Origin: Ruminiclostridium papyrosolvens DSM 2782
GTDB lineage: Bacteria; Bacillota; Clostridia; Acetivibrionales; DSM-1351
DNA length: 64,000 bases
Reading direction: 5' to 3'
NCBI RefSeq assembly: GCF_029318685.1
Contig: NZ_CP119677.1
Coordinates: forward strand, 930,001 to 994,000
Shown here: positions 1-7,763 of the stretch, piece by piece
Layout: every line of letters starts with the position of its first letter
How positions within the stretch are numbered: the stretch's first letter is position 1
Translations under genes and position numbers: made by a program
The notes under the pieces: generated by a model
Told to the model about the DNA's origin: nothing
Database searches by the model: none
Seen by the model: only the letters and a program-made list of their open reading frames with translations

Positions 1-62
1 CACCCACGAGGGACATAGGAAAACGGAAAGAGTTTTATCATACCCATAATAGGACAATCCAT
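1..62 (-). CDS. Mini tail-collar domain protein, partial (N-terminus only)
   Basis: Only the first 20 or so codons lie in the window. They read MDCPIMGMIKLFPFSYVPRG, the same N-terminal pattern as the three neighbouring tail-collar proteins (short hydrophobic GxI-x-LF segment, then a P-x-G-W turn). A GGAGG ribosome binding site sits 8 bases before the ATG, and the stretch from the first codons through the ribosome binding site is nearly identical to that of the next gene, which points to recent tandem duplication. The rest of the gene lies beyond the left edge, so its length and integrity are unknown. Confidence 0.75.
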   Translation of the reverse strand, partial: MDCPIMGMIKLFPFSYVPRG

Positions 63-93
63 TATAATAACCTCCATAAATAAATTTTCATTT

Positions 94-354
94 TTAACTT
101 CTTTGGGGATATAAACCTTCTATCGCAATGAAGTAAGCCATAGGACGCGGTGACTTAGACTGATAAGCACTCGCCTTTAGCATATTTGGAACTACAAAAG
201 TTGAATTTGGGACTCCTCCGAATTTATTACCGATTAATGAATATAATGCCTGATTTTGACTTACTGGTAATGTTGCACCATTGCATAATTGCCAACCTAG
301 TGGTTGAAATCCAAGGGCGAAAAGTTGAATCTGACCTAGAAAAGGACAATCCAT
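94..354 (-). CDS. Mini tail-collar domain protein (86 aa)
   Basis: An 86-residue protein consisting essentially of one phage tail collar (MdpB/microcystin-dependent-like) domain. Visible signatures are GQIQLFALGF near the start, W-x-LCNG at about residues 21-26, QNQALYSLIGNKFGG at 33-47 and a C-terminal YFIAIEGLYP. There is no signal peptide and no trimerisation or shaft region, so it is far shorter than phage tail fibres. A GGAGG site lies 8 bases before the ATG. It belongs to a co-directional array of at least four paralogs. The family is known from phage tail fibres and from stand-alone bacterial proteins of unclear role; function here is unknown. Confidence 0.85.
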   Translation of the reverse strand: MDCPFLGQIQLFALGFQPLGWQLCNGATLPVSQNQALYSLIGNKFGGVPNSTFVVPNMLKASAYQSKSPRPMAYFIAIEGLYPQRS

Positions 355-383
355 TATAATAACCTCCCTGAAAATATAACTAC

Positions 384-638
384 TTAATTAGGTGTAGGAA
401 ATAAGCCTGTCATAGCAATATAATACGCCATGGGGCGAGATGCTTGATACGCACTGGCTTTTAGCAGATTCGGAACGGCGAAGGTCTGACCGGTTATACC
501 GCCAAATTTGTTTCCTATTAATGCATATAATGCCTGATTCTGTGCAATTGGATACACCGTTCCATCACATAACTTCCAATCCATTGGAGCGAAGCCTAAG
601 GCAAAAAGCTGAATCTGACCTATAAAAGGAAAATCCAT
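384..638 (-). CDS. Mini tail-collar domain protein (84 aa)
   Basis: Second complete member of the array, closely similar to the 94-354 protein over its whole length (IGQIQLFALGF, W-x-LCDG, QNQALYALIGNKFGG, MAYYIAMTGLFP). It has no signal peptide or membrane segment. A GGAGG-type site precedes the ATG. Gaps of 29 and 72 bases to its neighbours and the common strand suggest one transcript started at the promoter near position 1000. The small size means it is the collar fold alone, so it could be an assembly or decoration subunit. The cellular role cannot be read from sequence. Confidence 0.85.
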   Translation of the reverse strand: MDFPFIGQIQLFALGFAPMDWKLCDGTVYPIAQNQALYALIGNKFGGITGQTFAVPNLLKASAYQASRPMAYYIAMTGLFPTPN

Positions 639-710
639 AATAATAGCCTCCTGAGCCGCAGAACGGCTAAAATAAATTTTTTTAAAGCTTAAATTTTATT
701 AACAAGCAAC

Positions 711-953
711 CTAACCCTGTGTAGGATAAAAACCTTGTATTGCTATATAAAACTTTGTATTCGGTATAGGCTCTGTGCCTAATAAATTAGGCAGGGCAAA
801 GGTTGTTCTTCCGTCGCCGCCATAAGAATTTCGCAGTAACGAATACAGTGCTTGATTTTGTGCGATGCTTAATAACTGGCCATTGCACAGAAGCCAACCT
901 CGCGGTACAAAGGTAAACGGGAAAAGTTCTATTTCACCTAACATCGTCTCCAT
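711..953 (-). CDS. Mini tail-collar domain protein (80 aa), first gene of the array
   Basis: Most upstream and most divergent member of the array (LGEIELFPFTFVPRGW, LLCNG, QNQALYSLL, GGDGRTTFALPNLLG, YIAIQGFYP). The frame stays open to 1142, but the start at 953 is preferred: it is preceded by an AGAGGTG site five bases away, while the upstream extension is hydrophobic AT-rich sequence unlike any paralog and would run through the divergent promoter region. About 34 bases further upstream lies a near-consensus promoter on this strand. The paralog cut by the window start shares its PFSYVPRGW-like turn. Confidence 0.85.
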   Translation of the reverse strand: METMLGEIELFPFTFVPRGWLLCNGQLLSIAQNQALYSLLRNSYGGDGRTTFALPNLLGTEPIPNTKFYIAIQGFYPTQG

Positions 954-986
954 ATAAACACCTCTCGCTGATTTAGTATATTGTAT

Positions 987-1016
987 ATTATATATTATCG
1001 TGTAAAAATATGTCAA
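987..1016 (-). promoter_or_regulatory. Sigma-A-type promoter for the tail-collar array
   Basis: On the minus strand there is a perfect TTGACA at 1016-1011 and a perfect TATAAT at 992-987, separated by 18 bases. It is placed to drive the leftward tail-collar genes starting at 953. It lies back to back with a promoter for the rightward cadherin-like gene. Confidence 0.7.
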
Positions 1017-1054
1017 TAGAATGTCATAAATAATGACAATTAGAAAAGTTTTGA

Positions 1055-1083
1055 TTGTAATTTGGATTAAGTTACAATATAAT
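1055..1083 (+). promoter_or_regulatory. Sigma-A-type promoter for the discoidin/cadherin-like gene
   Basis: TTGTAA at 1055-1060 and TATAAT at 1078-1083 with a 17-base spacer. It lies about 60 bases before the ATG at 1143 and only about 40 bases from the divergent promoter, so both transcripts could be controlled from one intergenic region. Confidence 0.6.
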
Positions 1084-1142
1084 AATAGTATCACATAATG
1101 TAAAAAAATACAAATTTTAAAATATACAGGGAGGAAGTACAT

Positions 1143-2501
1143 ATGGGGAATATCGCATTAGCCGGCCTTGTTTCAGCATCCAGTTATATAGCTCCTTTTG
1201 AGGCCAAAAGAGCAGTTGATGGAATAGCAAAGCCTGTCAACAGATGGGTTGGAGAAGTACCTTGTTCACTTAATTTTATACCGGGCAGCTTGTATTGTGT
1301 AAATCGGTGGGTTGTAAGTGGCATGGCATCAGTGGGGTGGGACTCTCAGCAATACTATTTGCTGACTTATTCTTTACAGGGTAGCAATAACAATACTTCA
1401 TGGGTAACCCTTGATACAGTTGATAACACAAATACCAGCACAATAGCGTATAGTTCGGACAGAACCTTTGTCCCTACTGCCGCATATACATATTATAGGG
1501 TTCTTGTATCAAAAGGATTAAAATGTAATCCAAATATTGCGTCAATTTCCAATTTTCAATTGTTCTCTGTTGACCCATCAAGCCCATATCTGTCAAAACT
1601 GACAATAAACAGCGGTACACTTACACCGACTTTTAATAAAAGTACATTTGCATATACTGCCACAGTTGATTATGGAGTTACCAGTATTGTAGTAACACCT
1701 ACTGCAGAAACTCCGGCTGCCTACGGACAAAATGCAGTTATAAAGGTAAATGGAGTTCCAACTAATAGTGGAGCAGGAGCAACTGTAAACCTTGCAGTCG
1801 GTGCTAATAACATAGCTATTGATGTTACTTCGGCGGTTGGGTATGTTACTCAGAGGTACACACTGATTGTCACCAGACTAAACAGTAATAAACTCACCAG
1901 TCTTTCTGTACTTAACGGAACCACAGTACTTCCTATGGCGCCGACTTTTGATAAAAATACTTACGGGTACACGGTAGAAGTTGATAGCACGGTTCAAAGC
2001 GTAATGTTAAATGCGACATGTGAAAACCCTGCATCTACCATGACTATAAACGGAGGAGCTGCTGTCAGCGGTACACCATACGGGCCGATTGCATTGCAGG
2101 CAACTGGAGATACAACAGTAAATGTCATAGTATCTACAGCAACGATGTCACCGCAGACGTATACGGTAACAATTAAGAGGAAAGAGGATTTGACGTTGAC
2201 AGCGTTGGTATTGCAAACCACGTCACAGCTTATACTTGATCCAACTTTTAGCCCGCAATCGTTTTATCCGGGGACTACATATAATGCAAGTTGTGCATAT
2301 ACTACTTTTATAGGTGTAAAAGCAACAGCTTCAAACCCATTGGGAGTAACACTCACTGTAAATGGTACTACTTTAACAAGCGGAGTCAGAAAATCTGTAA
2401 ATGTTACACCGGGTGCAAATGATATTAGCATTACTGTTACATCAAATACAACGGGTAATTTCATTGTATATAAATGTAGTATAAATGTTGCAAAACAATA
2501 A
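1143..2501 (+). CDS. Discoidin-like (F5/8 type C) plus three cadherin-like beta-sandwich domains, no signal peptide
   Basis: A 452-residue beta-rich protein. Residues 1-145 read as an F5/8 type C-like domain (NIALAG, ASSY, AVDG, YSLQGSNNNTSW, YYRVLVSKG, FQLFSVDP). They are followed by three tandem cadherin-like beta-sandwich modules of about 95 residues, beginning near 150 (LSKLTINSGTLTPTF), 250 (LTSLSVLNG) and 352 (LTALVLQTT), each ending in a YT(V/L)-type strand. The ATG has a GGGAGGAAG site. The N-terminus lacks a signal peptide, which is odd for domains normally found outside the cell, and matches the leaderless tail-collar proteins transcribed divergently beside it. A role as adhesin or appendage component is inference. 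Confidence 0.8.
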   Translation: MGNIALAGLVSASSYIAPFEAKRAVDGIAKPVNRWVGEVPCSLNFIPGSLYCVNRWVVSGMASVGWDSQQYYLLTYSLQGSNNNTSWVTLDTVDNTNTSTIAYSSDRTFVPTAAYTYYRVLVSKGLKCNPNIASISNFQLFSVDPSSPYLSKLTINSGTLTPTFNKSTFAYTATVDYGVTSIVVTPTAETPAAYGQNAVIKVNGVPTNSGAGATVNLAVGANNIAIDVTSAVGYVTQRYTLIVTRLNSNKLTSLSVLNGTTVLPMAPTFDKNTYGYTVEVDSTVQSVMLNATCENPASTMTINGGAAVSGTPYGPIALQATGDTTVNVIVSTATMSPQTYTVTIKRKEDLTLTALVLQTTSQLILDPTFSPQSFYPGTTYNASCAYTTFIGVKATASNPLGVTLTVNGTTLTSGVRKSVNVTPGANDISITVTSNTTGNFIVYKCSINVAKQ

Positions 2502-2511
2502 GAGTGCCAAC

Positions 2512-2554
2512 AAAAATCACATCTCGATATTATATATTCGGGATGTGATTTTCA
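2512..2554 (+). terminator. Rho-independent terminator-like hairpin
   Basis: The arms 2513-2526 and 2539-2552 pair over 14 bp, with one G-U, around an AT-rich 12-base loop, right after the stop codon of the cadherin-like gene. The distal arm ends in TTTT. It separates that gene from the surface protein starting at 2576. Confidence 0.65.
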
Positions 2555-2575
2555 TGCTATTTAAGGAGGTTAACT

Positions 2576-5500
2576 ATGAAAAGGGTAAGCAGGAGTCTGT
2601 TACTAGTATTTTGTATTGCTTTGATTTTTATTTTTGTAAGCTCTCAGGTGGGTGTGGTATATGCGGTGGCACCACAGGATCAGAATTTTGATACAGATAA
2701 TGTTTCTGGAGATATAGAAGGAACATTACGTATCGGTGATTTGACTTTTGAGTCTAAAAACACAGTTGTTTCCGTAGTAGGCTGCGATGGAGTCAGTGCG
2801 GGTTATCCCGCAAATAAGTTAGAAAATATTTTTGAAAAAAAAGCTATAATTAATGACTACTATGGGGATTTAGTAGCCAAAGAATTTAAAATCACTTCAA
2901 ATCAGGGAACATTCAAGCTAAATTCTTTTTTTGTATTGACACATGATTTAGAGGAGACGCTAGGTACAGCTACAGCTAAAGTTATAGACATTAAGGGCTA
3001 TCGTGGTTCAGATGTTATAGCTACAGCTACAGGTATTGACTTAACTATAGATGGAGAAAAAACATACGATGGAGGTGTTACATATACGAGGAAATGTACC
3101 TTTACAAATGGTACATTTGGTAACGAATATGGAGGAATTCTTCAGTTTAGTGATGACTGGTATAACATAGATACAGTGGTTATATCAACCTCAGATACGA
3201 ATAAGCCCCTTCGTATTGCTTTAGATTCCCTCGACTTCTCAAACCTGACAGACCTTTCAATAGATAATACAACTGCCAATGAAGGAGAAGATGCAGTTTT
3301 TAAGGTAAATTTGACAAAGCCTTATACCCAAGATATAACTGTTAACTACTCAATAATTGTCGGTGATTCTGCAACAGCCAATGCCGACACTGCAACAGCA
3401 GATGATTTGGGCACCACTGTACTAAATGATAAAATTACTATTTCTGCAGGGAAGCCTTATGTGGATATAAAAGTACCGATAAAAACTGATACTGACTTTG
3501 AAAAAGACGAAGTCTTTAAAGTCACTATTTCGAACCCCAGTGTAGGCGGTATTATAAAAGGAGAGGCTACCTGTACCATAAACGCCAATGGTACTCCTCC
3601 AAAAGTTAAATTAAGCATTGATAAAAGCAGTATAAGTGAGAAGGATGGTTCTGCAAAAATAACGGCTACTCTATCAAATAAGACCTATGAAAATGTCACA
3701 GTTAATCTTGGCTTTTCAGGTGCAGAACCCGGAACTGATTTTAACGCTCCTGCTTCAATTACCATACCAGCTGGAAAAACCTCTGATTCGGTTGACATAA
3801 CCCCAGTATATGATGATATCTTTTCAGGTGAAAGTAAAAATGTAACCGTTGACATAAGTGGTGTAACGGGTGACATAAACGGTGCGGATGGAGGAGATAA
3901 AGACGACAGCTTTATTCCACCTAAACTTACTATAACGGATAACGAAACCGAGCCAAAAGTAAATTTAAGAATAACACCGGGCTCAATATCAGAAAGCGGT
4001 ACTAATACAGCAACAGTAACAGCCAAGCTTACAAATAAATCAAGCAAGGACGTAACTGTAAAACTTTCTTATGCAAATGCTGTGAAAGATAAGGATTTTA
4101 CAGTTTCAAATGATACTATTACAATACAGAGTACCAAGACTGAAGCTTCAGTAGAAATTAAAGGAATACCAAATAGTAAATTCAACAAAGACAAGACTCT
4201 TAACATTAGCACCTCCGATGCTGATGTTACAAACGCAATTCTGGGAACCGATAAATCAGTAGATTTAACAATAACCAACGTAGACCCGAAACCCAAGGTA
4301 ACTATAGCGCCTGTTACACCTGAATTTAATGAAAAGGATTCAGCTAACCAAAAGGCCATTTTTGAAGTTTCATTGTCACAAACAAGCGACGAAGCTGTCA
4401 CTGTTGACTATGAAACCTCGGACGGGACTGCAAAGAGTAATGAAGACTATACAGGTAAATCAGGACAGTTAACCATACCCAAAGGCGAAACAAGCGGCAG
4501 AATTGAAGTAGATATAATAAATGACACCATGGATGAATATGACGAAGATTTTTCACTTACCCTAAAAAATCCTATAGGTGCAGATTTGGGTGCTTCACCT
4601 TCTGCAACATGTACTATACAAGACGATGATGCTGCTCCCGACTTACTTGTAACCAATCCGGAGGTAGAAGAAAGTGATTCCAGCAATACTACCAAGCTTG
4701 TATTTGAAGTAAAACTTTCAGCAAAAAGCGGAAAAACCGTAACGGTAACTTACTCAACTGCTGACGGAACTGAAATTCAAGATAAAAAACCCGCTACGCA
4801 AGGAGAAGACTATACCGCTATTACTGGTATAACTCTGAATATTGCTCCGGGTGACACAAGCCCACATCAAATTGAAGTGACTGTTTTAGGAGACGATTTA
4901 CAGGAGCCGGATGAGACAGTTACATTGATTTTGACAGCTGACAATGCGAACGGTTGTACTGCAACAGGTACAATTAAGGATAACGATAAACCAACAATCT
5001 CTATAAGCGATGCCACTGTTACAGAAGGAGCCGCTCCAAAGATAGAATTTAAGGTGTCACTAAGCAAGCCATGCTCTGAAGGCGTAAGTGTTGAGTTCAG
5101 AACAAAAGACGGTACTGCTTTAAAGGGACAGGATTATGTACAAAAGGAAGATAGTGTTACTTTTGATAAAGGTGAATACGGGGATAAGATTATAGACATT
5201 GACATAAAAGACGATGAAATATATGAGGGAACCGAATCCGAATTCTTTAATGTTGAACTGTTTGGTTTAACAAATACATCTGTAAAAATGGATAAAGCCA
5301 CAGGAAAAGGAACTATAAATGACAATGAATCCAAGCCTTTAATATCAGTTGAAAATATTGCCGTAGAAGAAGGTGATTCAGATAAGACTACCGCTTCCTT
5401 TACAGTATCTCTTTCAACAGCCAGTGCAAGTGAGGTATCTGTAGATTATGCTACATCAGATGTAAATGCGAAAGCAGGAAGAGACTATACAGCTGCAACA

Positions 5501-7675
5501 GGCACCCTAAAAATACCTGCCGGACAAAAAAGCGGAATAATCAATGTAGATGTGTTAGGAGACAAAGTGTATGAAGATGACGAAACCTTTAAAATAATTC
5601 TTTCTAATTCACAAGGTGCAGATATAGACGCTTCAAAAGGAACTGCAATATGCACAATTAAGGACAACGATCCCATACCTGCCTTGAAATTTGAAGGTGA
5701 GGTACCTGTAGAGGTATCTGTAAAAGAAGGAGATTCAGGAACTACACAGCAGGAGTTGAAAGTAGAGCTTGATGCGGCGCGCGAAAAAGAAGTTGTTATT
5801 GATTACGTAACAGAAGACGGAACAGCAACAACTGCTGATAACGACTACATTCCGTTGTCCGATAAGTTGAAATTTGCTCCGGGTGAAACAACCAAGAAAA
5901 TAACAGTAAGTGTCGTAGGAGATAAAACAGGAGAGCCTGACGAAAGCTTCTATGTCACTTTGAAAACCAAAACCGGAGATATTAAAGCTGAGGTAATTAT
6001 TAAAGACGACGATAAGGCTTCTATTAAGATGGTGGAAAATGAAGGCAATACTGAGATTGCAAACGGTGGTACTGTTAAATTTAAAGATACAAAGGCAGGG
6101 GAGAAAAACGAGTTGGCGTTCACAATTTCAAATACCGGTAACAGTGAACTTGACTTGGAAAAACCTTATATAACCATAAACGGTGATAAATCGGATTTTT
6201 CGGTTAAATCAGAGCCGGTTAGTCCTATTGACGGAAAAGATTCAACCACCTTCAGCATACAATTTAACCCGTCTTCTTCTGGAACAAAAACAGCTGAAAT
6301 AACCATAGCGGGCAAAGATGCAGAAAACAGTCCGTTTACGTTTAAGGTTTCAGGAACTGTACCAAGTAGCCAGACAGACAGCCCTTCCGGCGGAGGTACA
6401 ACACCTGAACCCAAAAAAGAAACAATAGACATAAATGTAGGAGATCAATCTCTTAAAAATATAGCTGTTGATGTAAAAAATGAAAACAATACTAAAACTA
6501 CCACGGTAAATCTGGATGAAACAGAAGTACAAAAAACCCTTAATGAAATGGAAAAAACTAAGCCTGACAAGGAAAAGAAGGTAGTAATTCCTGTTACTAA
6601 TAATTCAGATAAAGTAGTGGGAGAGTTAAAGGCCAGTACATTAAAGGCTATGGCAGATATGGACACCATACTTGAGGTTAAAACGGAAACTGCATCCTAT
6701 ACCTTGCCTGCCAACGATATCAATATAGATGAAGTCGTGAAAAAATTGGGCGGCAACCCCGAACTTAAAGACATTTTGGTTAAGGTCACAGTTACTAAAG
6801 CTACTGGAGATAAATCGGATAAAATAAATGCTGCGGCAGCTCAAAAAGGCTTTGAAGTTAAGGGCAAACCTGTTGAGTTTGAAATATCATTTACAAATGC
6901 AGGCAGAGAAGTTACAGTTTCTTCTTTTAACAAGTACGTTGCAAGGACTGTAGCAATACCTGCGGGAATGGACCCAAATAAAATAACAACAGGTGTTGTG
7001 TATAATACTGACGGTTCCTTCTCTCATGTACCAACAGCTGTTACTGTAATCGACAAAACTTACTACGCACAGATAAACAGTCTTACTAACAGCACATATG
7101 CACTCATATATAATCCGCTGACGTTCAAGGATGTTGAAAAACACTGGTCAAAGGATTACGTAAATGATGCAGGTTCAAGACTTATAGTCAGCGGGACAGG
7201 AAATGGAAACTTTACTCCTGACAAAGCAGTTACAAGGGCTGAATTTGCAGTAATGATAGTAAAGGCATTGGGGCTGAAGGGTTCCCAGTTTGCTGATAAC
7301 TTCTCTGATGTGGGCAAGGATAATCCATATTACTCATATATCTATACTGCATACAAATATGGAATTATTACAGGCTATACTAACGGTAAATTCGGGCCAA
7401 ATGATTTGATTACAAGAGAACAGTCTATGACAATGATTTCAAAAGCCATGAAAATTGCCGGAATTAATACTCAACTTATAGATACTGATAATCTTAACAA
7501 ATACTTTGCTGATTCCGGAAATATCTCAAAATGGGCAAGAGAGGGAGCGGCTATCAGTGTAAACGGTGGATTGTTTGTAGGAAACAAGGGAATGCTTAAT
7601 CCAAAAAATAATGTTACAAGAGCTGAAAGTGCTACAGTAATTATAAAGCTTCTCAAGAATGCACATTTAATATAG
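2576..7675 (+). CDS. Giant S-layer-anchored Calx-beta repeat surface protein (1699 aa)
   Basis: Residues 1-30 form a signal peptide, probably cut after VVYA. From about 220 to 1140 there are roughly eight Calx-beta-type modules of about 110 residues, recognisable by (V/I)xEGD, VDYxTxDGTA, DYT and CTIKDND motifs. A choice-of-anchor/ASH-like module follows near 1150-1260 (FTISNTGNSELDL), then a Pro/Gly linker and a Lys-rich region. Three S-layer homology modules close the protein from about 1517 (FKDVEKHW, VTRAEFAVMIVKALGL; FSDV, ITREQSMTMISKAM; VTRAESATVIIKLL). The GGAGG site before ATG 2576 is clear. The SLH modules should bind pyruvylated cell-wall polymer, and Calx-beta modules usually bind calcium. 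The ligand or partner is unknown; adhesin or surface-layer spacer is the likeliest role. Confidence 0.9.
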   Translation: MKRVSRSLLLVFCIALIFIFVSSQVGVVYAVAPQDQNFDTDNVSGDIEGTLRIGDLTFESKNTVVSVVGCDGVSAGYPANKLENIFEKKAIINDYYGDLVAKEFKITSNQGTFKLNSFFVLTHDLEETLGTATAKVIDIKGYRGSDVIATATGIDLTIDGEKTYDGGVTYTRKCTFTNGTFGNEYGGILQFSDDWYNIDTVVISTSDTNKPLRIALDSLDFSNLTDLSIDNTTANEGEDAVFKVNLTKPYTQDITVNYSIIVGDSATANADTATADDLGTTVLNDKITISAGKPYVDIKVPIKTDTDFEKDEVFKVTISNPSVGGIIKGEATCTINANGTPPKVKLSIDKSSISEKDGSAKITATLSNKTYENVTVNLGFSGAEPGTDFNAPASITIPAGKTSDSVDITPVYDDIFSGESKNVTVDISGVTGDINGADGGDKDDSFIPPKLTITDNETEPKVNLRITPGSISESGTNTATVTAKLTNKSSKDVTVKLSYANAVKDKDFTVSNDTITIQSTKTEASVEIKGIPNSKFNKDKTLNISTSDADVTNAILGTDKSVDLTITNVDPKPKVTIAPVTPEFNEKDSANQKAIFEVSLSQTSDEAVTVDYETSDGTAKSNEDYTGKSGQLTIPKGETSGRIEVDIINDTMDEYDEDFSLTLKNPIGADLGASPSATCTIQDDDAAPDLLVTNPEVEESDSSNTTKLVFEVKLSAKSGKTVTVTYSTADGTEIQDKKPATQGEDYTAITGITLNIAPGDTSPHQIEVTVLGDDLQEPDETVTLILTADNANGCTATGTIKDNDKPTISISDATVTEGAAPKIEFKVSLSKPCSEGVSVEFRTKDGTALKGQDYVQKEDSVTFDKGEYGDKIIDIDIKDDEIYEGTESEFFNVELFGLTNTSVKMDKATGKGTINDNESKPLISVENIAVEEGDSDKTTASFTVSLSTASASEVSVDYATSDVNAKAGRDYTAATGTLKIPAGQKSGIINVDVLGDKVYEDDETFKIILSNSQGADIDASKGTAICTIKDNDPIPALKFEGEVPVEVSVKEGDSGTTQQELKVELDAAREKEVVIDYVTEDGTATTADNDYIPLSDKLKFAPGETTKKITVSVVGDKTGEPDESFYVTLKTKTGDIKAEVIIKDDDKASIKMVENEGNTEIANGGTVKFKDTKAGEKNELAFTISNTGNSELDLEKPYITINGDKSDFSVKSEPVSPIDGKDSTTFSIQFNPSSSGTKTAEITIAGKDAENSPFTFKVSGTVPSSQTDSPSGGGTTPEPKKETIDINVGDQSLKNIAVDVKNENNTKTTTVNLDETEVQKTLNEMEKTKPDKEKKVVIPVTNNSDKVVGELKASTLKAMADMDTILEVKTETASYTLPANDINIDEVVKKLGGNPELKDILVKVTVTKATGDKSDKINAAAAQKGFEVKGKPVEFEISFTNAGREVTVSSFNKYVARTVAIPAGMDPNKITTGVVYNTDGSFSHVPTAVTVIDKTYYAQINSLTNSTYALIYNPLTFKDVEKHWSKDYVNDAGSRLIVSGTGNGNFTPDKAVTRAEFAVMIVKALGLKGSQFADNFSDVGKDNPYYSYIYTAYKYGIITGYTNGKFGPNDLITREQSMTMISKAMKIAGINTQLIDTDNLNKYFADSGNISKWAREGAAISVNGGLFVGNKGMLNPKNNVTRAESATVIIKLLKNAHLI

Positions 7676-7689
7676 GACACTTACTAAAA

Positions 7690-7730
7690 AAAGGGCATCT
7701 GCAAAACCCATTGTTTTGCAGATGCCCTTT
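7690..7730. terminator. Bidirectional rho-independent terminator
   Basis: A perfect 18-bp stem (7690-7707 with 7713-7730), a 5-base loop and an A-run/T-run on either side. It lies between the convergent SLH protein and M4 protease genes and can end transcription in both directions. Confidence 0.92.
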
Positions 7731-7763
7731 AATGTTGAAAAATATTTCATTTAGTTTTATGTA

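Noticed and set aside
1-953. Prophage
   Set aside because: Only collar-domain miniproteins are present. No integrase, terminase, capsid, portal or lysis gene is visible in the window.
954-1142. N-terminal extension of the first tail-collar gene
   Set aside because: The extension is hydrophobic AT-rich sequence absent from all paralogs, runs through the divergent promoters, and a good start with ribosome binding site exists at 953.
3685-6844. Many long open frames on the minus strand inside the Calx-beta/SLH gene
   Set aside because: They are antisense to a continuous, clearly coded repeat protein, lack ribosome binding sites and show no protein family features.
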